DNA from: Manihot esculenta | Lineage: Eukaryota; Streptophyta; Magnoliopsida; Malpighiales; Euphorbiaceae | Direction of reading: 5' to 3' | Length of the DNA stretch: 64,000 bases | Assembly: GCF_001659605.2 (NCBI RefSeq) | Contig: NC_035161.2 | Span: 806,001 to 870,000 of the forward strand | In this document: piece after piece, positions 54,429 to 64,000 of the stretch | Numbering within the stretch: the stretch's first letter is position 1 | Layout of the letters: each line of letters opens with the position of its first letter | Notes under the pieces: generated by a model | The model's input: the letters and a program-made list of their open reading frames with translations, nothing else | Told to the model about the DNA's origin: nothing | Database searches by the model: none | Translations under genes and position numbers: made by a program

Positions 54429-54528
54429 GGTCAGAGTTTATAGCTTTCTTGTGTGTTTTGATATTATGTTATTGTTATGGTTATTGCATACTTATGTTAG
54501 TGAGGAACATTCGGGGACGAAAGTTCTT

Positions 54529-54541
54529 AAGGGGGGGAGAA
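54529..54541 (+). other. Polypurine tract of copy E
   Basis: AAGGGGGGGAGAA before the 3' LTR. The upstream stem has one mismatch (CGAAAGTTC). Confidence 0.85.
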
Positions 54542-55639
54542 TGTAATACCCAGCTAGACCCCGGCATCGGAATCCTTACCTTTGGGCAGGTTCTCCGTGG
54601 AATTTGGAATTTCACGGGATGTCGGAGCTTTCTAGAAGGGTAAATTAGAGGTTTTTCAAATGTTTTTTCATGATTTTAATGTTTTAAGTCAAGAAAATTG
54701 AGTTTTGGAAAAGAAAAGGCCAAGGGGACAATTGCCAGGTTCGGCCGCCGAAGGTGAAGTTCAGCCGCCGAACGTTGCATGGTTTTGCATGCAGTTTTGG
54801 CCGCCGAAGGTGAGGCGGTAGTCCACCTATAAAAGCCCCTTTGACCGGAAATGGAGGTGTTGAACTCTCTATTTTTGGGTCAAAGGTAGGGTTTTGATCT
54901 CTTTGGGTGTTTTCATGTTTTCTCTCCAAATCTTGCATGTTTTCAAATGTTTTGACTTGGTTTTAGAGTTTTGAGCAAAAGAAGGCTAAGTTGAGGAACT
55001 TGGAGACTTTAGTTTGTTTTCCACCATAACTCCGAGTTTGGACCATTAATCCTCTCGTTCTTTAAGAGGTAAGCATAGATCCTCACCTCCCCTTATGTTT
55101 AAAGCATGTTTTAAAGAGTTTTAGAGAGTTTATGGCATGTTATAGAGTAGATCTTGAGGTTGGAGCATATGTTGATCATATGCTATTTGATGAGATTGGT
55201 GGAGTTTAAACTAGTTTTTAAGCTCCTATATGCATGGATTGTGGTATATGCATGTTTAGAGAGTTGGTATGCATGTTTAGAGTGTGTGGTGAAGGTTTTG
55301 GTGGCTGAGAGTGGAGTTGACCCGAGTTTCTGCCTTCTGGGGAAACTCAGGTTCGGCCGCCGAACCCCTTGTGGTGGCTGTTTCGGTTGCCTAAACTAGC
55401 CCCCGAAAATGGACTTTCGTCTCTGGAGGCAAGTTTCAGCCGCCGAACCTGCCGCCGAAGGTGGGTGACTTTCGTCTCTGGAATGGACTTTTGGCCCCCA
55501 ACCTTGCCCCCGAAAGTGGACTTTCGGATCTGGAGAGGACTTTCGGCCGCCGAAGGTGCCGCCGAAAGTACGTGACTTTCGGATCTGGAGGGGGGTTTCG
55601 GCCGCCGAACCTGCCGCCGAAAGTCCCCTGTCCAGCTTT
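54542..55639 (+). mobile_element. 3' LTR of copy E, truncated
   Basis: The first 1,098 bp of the LTR, with TATA box 54828-54834 and leader cluster 55350-55620. It stops at CCCCTGTCCAGCTTTT and joins leader sequence. This copy has the empty site of the double hairpin (AATCCTTACCT). Confidence 0.9.
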
Positions 55640-55856
55640 TAATGATATGCTAAGTATGTGATGAGGGTCCCCATGTCCACTAGGATAGGATGTAGAGTCC
55701 TGTCTTGATGATGATGTGTAATGCCATGATTTTATGCCATGATTTTATGCATGTGCATTTAATGATATGCTAAGTATGTGATGAGGGTTCATGTGTTTCA
55801 CATGGACCATATGATGCTAATATTTATGTGTGCATGTTATGTTTTCAGAAGGCAGT
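55640..55856 (+). other. Rearranged Tekay leader
   Basis: Leader segments appear in the wrong order and partly twice: AATGATATGCTAAGTATGTG occurs at about 55640 and again near 55761, ATGCCATGATTTTATG is repeated in tandem, and the CCACTAGGATAGGATG segment lies between. No LTR end or PBS is present. Confidence 0.75.
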
Positions 55857-56019
55857 ATGAGAGGAACTCGTCGATCTGCTAGATTAACTGGAGCTCCACC
55901 AGAGAATGAGGGCATGGATGCCCGTCCCCCTGCTTTGCCTAGGGCAATGTCGCAGAGGACAGGAAGAGAAAGAGCATCAAGGGACCCTAGAATGTCTTTT
56001 GATAAAAGTAGAAGAGAAG
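55857..56019 (+). pseudogene. Tekay gag N-terminal fragment
   Basis: ATG at 55857 (MRGTRRSARLTGAPPENEG), as in copy E, for about 54 codons. At about 56020 it passes into Athila G protease sequence. With 45045 this is the second broken edge of the D2/E composite; neither edge is an LTR end, so the borders arose by deletion. Confidence 0.85.
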
Positions 56020-57299
56020 ACTGATCAAAAGGTAAGTTTTCAGATTCCACCTCCTTTTCCGAAGAGATTTGAAAGAACACAAAAAGAAAAGGAAGAAAAG
56101 GAGATCCTTGACACCTTCAGAAAGGTGGAAATCAATATACCTCTGCTAGTTGTTGTTAAGCAGATTCCCAGGTACGCAAAATTTCTGAAAGAGTTGTGTA
56201 CCAATAGAAGAAAGCTAGCTGAGAGAGAGAAAGTAAGTGTAGGTGAAGTTGTTACTGCTGTTATTAAAAGAGAACTCCCCACTAAATGCAAAGACAAAGG
56301 TTTGTTTGCGATTTCTTGCAAAATAGGGAATGTTGGAATTAAAAAAGCTATGTGTGATCTTGGTGCATCCATAAATGTTATGCCTCTCTCCATCTATGAA
56401 TCTCTGAATGCATGTGCACTAAAAGACACAAGAGTTGTGATTCAATTAGCTGATAGATCTGTGGTCTATCCCATAGGTGTTCTAGAAGATGTGTTAGTTC
56501 AAGTAGATGAACTTGTCTTTCCTGCAGATTTTTATGTGATTGATACTAAGGAAGACAGTTGCAATACTAGTTCTGACATCCTTCTTGGATGTCCTTTCTT
56601 GAGTACTGCTAGAACCAAGATTGATGTGCATGATGGTACTCTCACCATGGAGTTTGAAGGGGAAGTCATTAAATACAATGTCTATGATGCTATGAAATAT
56701 CCACATGATATGTCCCCTATTTATGGTCTTGATATTGTTGACTGCTTGAGCCAGGAGATTTTTTATGAGAATCAAGATTATATTCTTAACAGTGATTTCT
56801 GCAGAGATACTGATCATGTACAGATAGAGAGCCAGAAAGAACCCAAACTGAAAGAGACAGTCTGTAGCATCCAACAGGTAGTTTGCAGTCAAGCACAGAA
56901 TGAAGAAAGCTATGTTGCACCACCTCAGAAAGACCTTTCGCAGACTAAAGCTACTGCCTTTCGGCCACCGAACTCTATTGCTTTTCGGCCTACCGAACTC
57001 TACTGCCTTTCGGCCGCCGAACTCCATGACTCTTCGGCCGCCAAACTCTCCACCTCAGCTCCCATCGCAGACTGAAACCATCTCCAGTGCAAGTCCTCAT
57101 CCTCCAGCCCAGGCGAGCTATTCTAGTCCGCCTTTGCAGTCAGATCTTGCACAAGGTACAATTGAAACAGGTCCAACGCATAACACAAGTCAGAAAGCAC
57201 CAGAATCAGATCTTAAGCCTCTTCTAGGCCATCTGAAATACATGTACTTGGGACCTGACAAGACACTACCAATAATAGTGTCCAATGAATTGAGCCAAC
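56020..57299 (+). pseudogene. Athila G aspartic protease and spacer to RT
   Basis: The frame resumes with PPPFPKRFERTQKEKEEKEI and a protease with the active site CDLGASINVMP (Asp near 56355) and ILLGCPFLSTARTKIDV. It would cleave the Gag-Pol precursor. The spacer afterwards (DIVDCLSQEIFYENQD) contains four TTCGGCCGCCGAA-type motifs (56960-57045, one exact at 57009-57021) and a frameshift near 57050. The start of the RT part follows (LKPLLGHLKYMYLGPDKTLP), cut at 57299 by the copia-like LTR. Confidence 0.88.
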
Positions 57300-58733
57300 T
57301 GTTGGGAAATCCAAAGATTATTGCAACCCAGTTGCGCAGCGGAAAAATAAAATCTCTGTTGATTTCCTTTCCCAGAATCTGAGTGCTTCGCTTAATTCAA
57401 AAGATGGATATGAGACTCACCTGTTAATCTCGTCAAGAAGATACAATGCCGGACTGATGGTGCTGCCTTTTCAAACGAACACCCTCAATGGTATCCACAC
57501 GAACGTCTTCTATCCTTCTAGACTGCTAGCTCTCTCAAGGATGGATAGATTATGTGCTCCACAATCTGCAGTGATTAGACTGAATTTTCTAAAAATTGTC
57601 ATCACTCTTTCTTCGTAGAAAGAGTTTATATGTTTCAGTCTTTTTGTTTTCCCACAACTCTTTTCATAAAAGAGTTGTACTACTCTTTTCCCAAAAGTGT
57701 TGTGTTCAGAACCCACTATCACAATCTTGCAGATACTCAAATATCTTTATGTGATAGAGTCCTTTATCTGTAACAGTTACAGATAGACTGCAGATCTTTT
57801 AAATATTATTATCTTATAATAATAAATAATTAATAATAATAACACTTTATTATTATTAATTATACTAATGGGCTTTTAGCCCATTAATATAGCACATCAA
57901 CAACGTTCTTGTGTGTGACCCAATAGTCTCACATTAATTGGCAATAGGCCTAGTCCAACAAGGTCTATAAGTCATAAGTGGCCTCTAACAAGACATTATG
58001 ACTACCCAACTAATATGAGGATCAATAGTCCGATAAAGCCTATTAAATAGAACATGAATTAATCCCTTTGTCACACGATATCTAGTTTGAACATAAGTCA
58101 TGGTCAATGTCAAACTTATAATGTTCAAACTTATGATTTCTCGATCTCTAAGTAACTGATAAATTCAAATGATATTGATCACACTATCAATTCATTTGAG
58201 CACGGCCATGCATTTCTCAGTCCCACTTATCGAGGGCCCAAAATATATCTCTCTCATAGAGAGGGACGAATCCTATCTTGATTGTTCATTATCCTCTACA
58301 TAATTTCTATTATGCTCAATCATAACCTTTATGATTGTCCGATTAAAGACAACGTTTGGTTATGTCAAAACATAATAGTCCTTATGTTGGAAACTATGAC
58401 AATCTCAAGTCAAAGGATTAAGACATAACTACTTTGAGATTCACTTATGACAATGACCCATGTAGTGATCTCAATGCGGGTCCTTCCAACACTTTGTTCT
58501 TTAACAAGTATTTATGATTATTGAATTATATCAACATATACATAATCATCTCATGATTATCAATCAATAATCATACCAGTTATATTTTATCAACATAATA
58601 ATAAGTAACCAGGGATGATAATCATTATTATGTAACATGCAAACAAATAATAATGATAAAAACCTTTTTTATTAATAACAAAAATGACATACAAAAAGGT
58701 CCAAGATAATGGCCTAGGGCATATACACTAACA
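57300..58733 (-). mobile_element. Ty1/copia-like solo LTR in Athila G RT
   Basis: 1,434 bp flanked by CCAAC (57295-57299, 58734-58738). The complement starts TGTTAGTGTATATGCCCTAG and ends TTTCCCAACA, with the poly-A signal-like AATAAA near 58672. The orientation is chosen from that signal and start. No internal region, hence solo. The superfamily is inferred from the TGTT...AACA ends and general style; there is no coding sequence to prove it. Confidence 0.72.
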
Positions 58734-58738
58734 CCAAC

Positions 58739-59790
58739 ATGAAGAAGCATGCCTCCTGAAAGTCCTGAAAAAACACAAATGAGCCATAGGATGGACCATA
58801 GATGACATAAAAGGTATTTCTCCTTCCACATGCATGCATAGAATTCACATGGAAGATGAATGTAAGCCAATCAGAGATGCTCAAAGAAGACTGAATCCTC
58901 CTATGATGGAAGTGGTGAAAAAGGAGATAGTCAAGCTCTTAGACGCAGGTATTATCTATCCTATCTCGATAGCAAATGGGTGAGTCCTGTGCATGTAGTT
59001 CCAAAGAAAACTGGAATTACCATTGTTTCAAATGCTGAAGGGGAACTTGTCCCCACTAGAGTTCAAAATGGATGGAGAGTTTGCATGGATTATAGGAAGC
59101 TCAATGCTGCAACAAGGAAAGATCACTTCCCACTACCATTCATTGATCAGATGTTAGAAAGGCTTGCAGGTAAGTCCCACTACTGTTGTCTTGATGGTTA
59201 TTCAGGTTTTTATCAGATTCCAGTTGCTCCAGAGGACCAAGAGAAGACCACCTTCACTTGTCCTTTTGGCACTTTTGCCTTAAGAAGAATGCCATTCGGA
59301 CTATGCAATGCACCTGCCACCTTTCAGCGATGCATGATGGGCATATTCTCTGACTATGTGGGTAAGACAATTGAAGTGTTCATGGATGACTTCACAGTGC
59401 ATGACAACTCTTTTGAAGAATGCCTTGCCAACTTGGAAAAGATCCTACAGAGATGCCTTGAGTCTAACCTTGTACTTAATTATGAAAAATGTCATTTTAT
59501 GGTTAATCAAGGTATGGTTTTAGGTCATATTGTTTCAGCTAAAGGAATTGAGGTAGACAAGTCTAAGATAGACACAATTAAAAATCTGCCTTATCCTACA
59601 AATGTTAGGGAAATTCGGTCATTCCTTGGCCATGCAGGTTTCTATAGAAGATTCATCAAGGATTTCTCTAAAATTACATTGTCTTTATGCAAATTGCTCC
59701 AACAGGATGTAACCTTTGATTTTGATGCAGATTGCAAAAAGGCATTTGATCTGATTAAAGCATTGTTTGTGATTGCCCCAATTATTCAGC
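58739..59790 (+). pseudogene. Athila G reverse transcriptase
   Basis: Resumes after the CCAAC duplication (HEEACLLKVLKKHK, TGA at about 58785, AIGWTIDDIKGISPS). A second TGA at 58980 replaces the Trp of a WVSPVHVVPKK motif. Conserved RT parts: RVCMDYRKLNAATRKDHFPL, YCCLDGYSGFYQIP, MPFGLCNAPATFQRCMM, active site FMDDFTVHDN, and REIRSFLGHAGFYRRFIKDF. This enzyme would copy element RNA to DNA. A frameshift near 59790 leads into RNase H. Confidence 0.92.
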
Positions 59791-60038
59791 ACCTGACTGG
59801 AACTTGCCCTTTGAAATCATGTGTGATGCAAACAATTATGCAGTTGGAGTAGTCTTGGGGCAATGTGTGGGAAACTCGCCCCATGTCATTCACTATGCCT
59901 CTCGCACATTGGATGCTACACAAAGCAACTGCACAACAACAGAAAAGGAGCTCTTGGCTGTTGTATTTGCTTTGGAGAAGTTCAGACCATACCTCCTTAG
60001 GACTAAAGTCATTGTCTATTCTGACCATGCAGTCTAGC
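59791..60038 (+). pseudogene. Athila G RNase H, truncated
   Basis: Reads LPFEIMCDANNYAVGVVLGQ, TTEKELLAVVFALEKFRPYL and VYSDHAV, carrying the first three acidic residues of RNase H. It is cut at 60038 by the LTR of element J, so the last part and the integrase are missing. Confidence 0.9.
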
Positions 60039-61590
60039 TGATCAAACATAAATTAGCCACATTTTTATTATCTTTTTTATTGTTTATTTACACATTTTTT
60101 AGCTTAATTTATGGTTTTTACCTTGTTTTTACAGAAAATGAAGAAATTGGAAAATTGGAGAAAAAGTGCAGAAAATGACAGAAAAGTGATTGGGTCAGTA
60201 ACTTGGCCAAGTCACTGCCCAGATCAAGCTAAAGCAGAAACCTGAACTATCTCACAGGAGACTGATTGGGTCAATGAATTGGCCAAGTCACCAGCAAGAA
60301 CAAAAACCCGGAGGCAACACGCAGAAATTATTTGGGCATGACGATTTGCCCAAATCAAGCGGAGGAAGCAGAGACAGAAAGCTAAAAACTGGACTGACTC
60401 ACAGAAAGCGATTGGGGCAGCGATCTGCCCAAATCACCGCCCCAATCACATTGACAGCAGAAATTGACAGCAGAGGCGGGAAAAGAGCAGAAAATCCGAA
60501 TTCAAAGAAAAGATATCCAAATCCACTTCAAACACCACCAACTCAAATCCAAAAGTTACAAAGATGTCCTTCTACCAAAGGAATTCAATCTACAACAAAA
60601 ATTTAAAGGCAAATGGAGAATCAAAGACCACAAAAGACCAAGTCAAGATGGGGATTTCCAAAACCCTAATGGGATTAAAATTCTCCAGCTATAAAAGGGG
60701 ACTACATCTAAACCAGCAGAACACCTTCTCCTCTCGCCAGGATTCACAGCAGAAATTCAGCAGCTTTCTTCCTTTTCCTTCCTTCTTTTCTTTTATGATT
60801 TTGTCCACCGTGAGTGGCTAATTTCCCTCTTTTCTAGTTGAATTTGAGGAAATTCAGATTTGTGACGAATTGGGAGATTTAGAACTCCATTGTTAAACTC
60901 TTATTTGCTTTCAATATTTATGCAATTAGATCTTTTCCATAATTATTACTTTGCTTTTAGAATCAATAAGGGCCCATTGCTTTTAAATTGCTTGAGTAAT
61001 AAATTGTTTGAATGATTTAGATCCGTAATTGCTTAGATTATTTGAACACATATATAATCAGTTGCATAATCTAGACTTGACCACGTGGTTGGCAAGGATA
61101 GAATTGAGTTTCTCTAAGTCTTAATGCAATCAACAGTTGTTCGATGCTAAATGCCCCAAGGACGTTCCTTGGCAACTTGTTGATTAGTGTTTGATTAGCG
61201 AACGTTTCCTAATCAAACTAGAAGTAAGGAGAAATTTGATTATGAGAAGCGTCTTCCACAACCAAAACTAATTTATTGAAATAAAATAGGAGTCTTAGAT
61301 AATCAATGATCAATTCTGAAACAAATTGAAATAGATTCATACTTCAACTAGAATCCTTCTCCCATTGAAATTCTCATTTATTTAAATTATTGCTTTCTCT
61401 TGCTATTTATTTTTAATTCGTTATTATCAAATCAAAACCCCCTCTTTTTACTTTATTTGTTTACCTTAGTCATTATTAGGAAAATTCGCAGTGTCAATTC
61501 TCTGTGGTTCGACCCTATCACCACTATCTGCAAATTACTTTGTTGATTGAGAATAGGTTTATTTTTTACGGCTTCGACAACTGCCTATCA
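60039..61590 (+). mobile_element. 5' LTR of Athila J
   Basis: 1,552 bp, TGATCAAACATAAATTAG to CTGCCTATCA. TATA box 60690-60696. U3 holds four inverted modules of a third motif type, for example GGTCA..AACTTGGCCAAGTCA (60191-60215) and GATTTGCCCAAATC (60344-60357). Confidence 0.87.
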
Positions 61591-61595
61591 AAAAT

Positions 61596-61613
61596 TGGCG
61601 CTGTTGCCGGGGA
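61596..61613 (+). other. Primer binding site, tRNA-Asp (Athila J)
   Basis: TGGCGCTGTTGCCGGGGA, one change from the exact tRNA-Asp complement. Confidence 0.88.
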
Positions 61614-61642
61614 GTTGATTTAAACTAACGTATTTTCCCTTT

Positions 61643-62516
61643 ATGACCAGGTTTGGCCGTAAAGACACTCTTCTTTACGATCCAGAGATTGAGAAAACTG
61701 CCAAGAGCTTAAGGAAGCAAGCAAATTTAAGGAACCAAGCCTCAAGACCATCTTCATCAGCAACATCATCTCACAGAGCTGCTACTGCCCCTGCTGCAGA
61801 AATGTTTGCACCAGCAGAAGCTGCTATCACCGCACCCATCATTACTGAAATTGAACCAGAAACAGACTTTTTGGTTGCTGCAGAAAATCCAGCAATGGCA
61901 GAACTCCCTGTTGCACATGAAGAAGTTGAAATTCAAGCTGGAAACGTGCCCATCCAAGCACCACAGCCACGGGAGAGAACTCTCGGAGAGCTAGCTGAAC
62001 CAGCAGGAGACCTAGCACCCTTATGCATTGCATATCCCCCGTTGACAGTACCCTTTGAATTAAAGACAGGTCTGATCCATCTCCTTCCCAAATTTAGAGG
62101 CCTAGAAAATGAAGATCCTCACAAGCATTTGAAGGAATTCCACATTGTGTGCTCAACCATGAGACCCCAAGGTATTTCAGAAGTGCACGTCAAACTTAGA
62201 GCCTTCCCTTTTTCCCTTGATGACTATGCCAAGGAATGGCTATTCTACTTGCCACCCGAATCCATCACATCATGGGCTGGTATGGTGAGAGCATTCTTGA
62301 GAAAATTCTTAACAACCTCAAAAGCCATAGGAATCCGTCGAGAAATAAGTGGCATAAGGCAAAAGCACTTCGAAGGCTTGTATGAATACTGGGAGAGGTT
62401 CAAAAAGTTGTGCACAAGCTGCCCTCAGCATGATATTTCTGACTAATCTCTCATTGAGTACTTCCATGGAGGTCTGCTACCCTCACAAAGAAAATTTATT
62501 GATGCAGCCTGTTGAA
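61643..62516 (+). pseudogene. Athila J gag, C-terminally deleted
   Basis: ATG at 61643 (MTRFGRKDTLLYDPEIEKTA). It is open for 267 codons: an Ala/Glu-rich N-terminal part, then the capsid-type core (LIHLLPKFRGLENEDPHKHL, FPFSLDDYAKEWLFYLPPES, KLCTSCPQHDISD). TAA at 62444, and the reading continues to about 62516 (SLIEYFHGGLLPSQRKFIDA). There the sequence jumps to the 3' non-coding region, so the zinc knuckle is absent. This is the most complete Athila capsid domain in the window. Confidence 0.9.
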
Positions 62517-63073
62517 TTATTCCGAATAGCCACAGTTGAATTTTTGTTCCAATATAGTTCATCAATTTGAGTAGGACAATGCATGATGTAGGTGTGGGGG
62601 AACATATCTCTTCCTTCTTCTCCCTTTTCTCTTCTTCTTCCCCTTTTCCTTTCAGTTTGCGTTTAGCCCCTTTTCCTTTCAGTTTGCGTTTAGCTTGCAA
62701 ATTTTTCTTTCAGTCTGTGTTAGCATTATTCCGAATAACCACAGTTGAATTTTTTTAGTTTTTGCTTTCAATAATACACACAACCACAACCGTCTTCTTC
62801 TTATTGATTTGCTCTACTCAAACTGATGAACTATGTTGGATGAGTTTTTTTCTTTCCATGACCCCATTGATGTGATGACTCTTTAAACTTATGTTGAATC
62901 AATTGCAGTGAGTTGTATTCATGTTTGGGAATTGCCTTTTGAATTGAATTTTTGAGCTTGCCATGGTGAAAAATATACTGATGACCTTCATTAGAGAGAA
63001 TAAATTGAAATTTGTGTGAATGAACTTAATGTGACTTGTTTTAGCAATTGGTGTTGATTTGCCCAAATCATTG
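62517..63073 (+). other. 3' non-coding region of Athila J
   Basis: Homologous to 30160-30625 of H (ACAATGCATGA.GTAGGTGTGGGGG, CAATAATACACACAACCACAACC, ATGACCCCATTGATGTGATG). It holds a local duplication: CCGAATAGCCACAGTTGAAT near 62521 and CCGAATAACCACAGTTGAAT near 62732, plus a tandem CCTTTTCCTTTCAGTTTGCG at about 62640-62690. Confidence 0.75.
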
Positions 63074-63369
63074 TGTAACAGCCCGGACGTGACCCCCGGC
63101 ACTGTTACCGTTCACGGCCCAGGGCTATCCCTCGCCTGGCCTCTTTGCCACCTCGGGCTTTCCCTGGCGTCGTGAACAGCTCTTAACATCCATTCACCCT
63201 CACGGGTTCCTGGCAGGATTTTTCCCCTTGGGTTCTTGCATCGCATCCTTCCCCAAGTGGATTTGGCCCAAATTTCCCTTTGGGAAATTAGGTCGCCTCC
63301 CCCACTACTCGAACCCTTGACCTCCCACTTTAAGGGCATAGTCTGGTGAGAGTGAGTACCAATTGTTCC
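63074..63369. mobile_element. Foldback element, left arm of subtype 3
   Basis: TGTAACAGCCCGGACGTGAC followed by one complete arm: the shared segments TTAACATC, CACCCTCACGGGTTCC, CCCCCACTACTCGAACCCTT and GAGTGAGTACCAATTGTTC. It stops at the position where subtype 2 has its loop and is joined there to Tekay LTR sequence. The matching right arm is not present before the window ends. Confidence 0.82.
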
Positions 63370-64000
63370 AAAGCCTGCCCCCGAAAGAGGACTTTCATCT
63401 CTGGAGGGCAGTTTCGGCCGCCGAAAGTGCCGCCGAACCTGCATGACTTTCGGCTCTGGAGGGACTTTCGGCCGTCGAACCTGCCGCCGAAAGTGCCCTG
63501 TTCAGCCATTTCTTGCATGTTTTGTATGATGTATTTGAGGTGTTTTAGGGGGATTTTTGGGGAGTATTTTAGAGTCATGTTTATGTTTGTTGGTCCCTCA
63601 TTTGAGTCCACCTGTGTAGGTTCGGACCCGAGGAACCGAGACCCCCAGCAGTGAGTTAGCTGCTTCAGAGTCTTTCAAAACTAGTCAGAGGTGAGTGGAA
63701 TAACACTTTAAATTTTAAAGCAAACAAATGAAAGTTTTAGCATGATTCACGCATCATGAATGCCATGAGATATATTAGGTTGTTGCATTACAATTCACGA
63801 ATATGTTGCATCGCATAATTTGCTGTTGTGGTGGATGAATGTTGAATGATCCATTAGCCCATATATCATGAGATCTCATGGAAGTCCAGGTGTGCCTGCT
63901 ACGGCTCTACGCCCCTGGCACTATGACAGACTATGGAAGTCCGGGTGTGCCTGCTACGGCTCTACGCCCCCGGCGTGTATAAGTAAGAAGGATAAGGGCT
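63370..64000 (+). mobile_element. Tekay LTR fragment at the hairpin loop
   Basis: Starts within the leader cluster (AAGCCTGCCCCCGAAAGAGG) and runs through the GTCCACCTGTGTAGGTTCGG segment and two stem-loop units (63879-63973) to the window end. The LTR start and promoter are missing. Confidence 0.88.

Larger units (their letters stand above)
21493..60038 (+). mobile_element. Athila-type gypsy retrotransposon G, host of nested insertions
   Basis: An old element in separated pieces: 5' LTR (21493-22095, 24302-25266), PBS (25272), gag (25318-25686, 32668-32966, 44345-45044), protease and spacer (56020-57299), RT and RNase H (58739-60038). The coding frame resumes across each insertion, which shows one original element. 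RNase H is cut at 60038 by the LTR of J. Integrase, third ORF and 3' LTR are not in the window. The lineage is set by the tRNA-Asp PBS, the DLGAS protease and the FMDD RT. Confidence 0.85.
60039..63073 (+). mobile_element. Athila derivative J, internally deleted and truncated
   Basis: 5' LTR, tRNA-Asp PBS, gag up to the knuckle-proximal part, then a jump to the 3' non-coding region. Pol and the third ORF are missing. The 3' part ends at 63073 where a hairpin arm begins, so PPT and 3' LTR are not seen. A different subfamily from G and H. Confidence 0.85.

Noticed and set aside
58628..58870. Minus-strand hydrophobic frame at the copia-like LTR edge
   Set aside because: It crosses the insertion border at 58733 and so joins unrelated sequences.

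Overview
This window is plant nuclear DNA and almost all of it is LTR retrotransposon, with the copies nested inside each other. The evidence is: Ty3/gypsy polyproteins of the Tekay/Del chromovirus type (gag, protease, RT, RNase H, integrase and a C-terminal chromodomain, all in one frame); Athila-type gypsy elements with a tRNA-Asp primer site and an ATHILA third ORF; one Ty1/copia-like solo LTR; and the remnant of one host gene, a plant PGG-domain membrane protein. A eudicot is likely, but I cannot name the species. No bacterial features, rRNA or tRNA genes were seen.

Layout. 1-4002: 3' end and 3' LTR of Tekay copy A. 4005-4561: an 18-bp palindromic linker and a 539-bp hairpin element with arms that read as perfectly matched. 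4562-13137: Tekay copy B (half 5' LTR, PBS, decayed gag-pol, 3' LTR). 13138-14313: unassigned sequence with a possible LTR remnant. 14314-17150: minus-strand Tekay fragment F. 17156-20671: the only non-transposon stretch, AT-rich, with the PGG pseudogene. 20672-21480: diverged minus-strand LTR fragment. 21493-60038: an old Athila element (G) broken into six pieces by a Tekay solo LTR (22096-24296), a young pol-less Athila derivative H (25687-32662), Tekay copy C (32967-44339, itself holding solo LTR S2 at 38048-40295), a rearranged Tekay tandem D2/E (about 45045-56019, with two more hairpins in its shared LTR) and a copia-like solo LTR (57300-58733). 60039-63073: a second deleted Athila derivative, J. 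63074-63369: one arm of another hairpin element, joined at its loop to a Tekay LTR fragment that leaves the window.

Five insertions have matching 5-bp target duplications (TCATA, TTCCC, ACTAC, TTTAT, CCAAC), and the double hairpin has CTTAC. This fixes the order of events: G is oldest, C came later, S2 is inside C, and H is very recent because its two 1,568-bp LTRs look almost identical. No element here is fully functional. C and A keep the best coding sequence. H has no pol, so it must have been moved by enzymes supplied from elsewhere.

The most unusual signals are: (i) a family of long TG...CA hairpin elements with 5-bp target duplications, at least three arm subtypes, one recombinant, and a palindromic linker joining two units; (ii) arrays of the near-palindrome TTCGGCCGCCGAA (with the GCCGCC core of plant GCC boxes) just upstream of the TATA box and again in the leader of every well-preserved Tekay LTR, with the same motif also inside Athila coding sequence; (iii) different short palindromes used in the same way by Athila H and J; and (iv) a duplicated stem-loop in the transcribed part of the Tekay LTR whose sequence changes between subfamilies while its pairing is kept.
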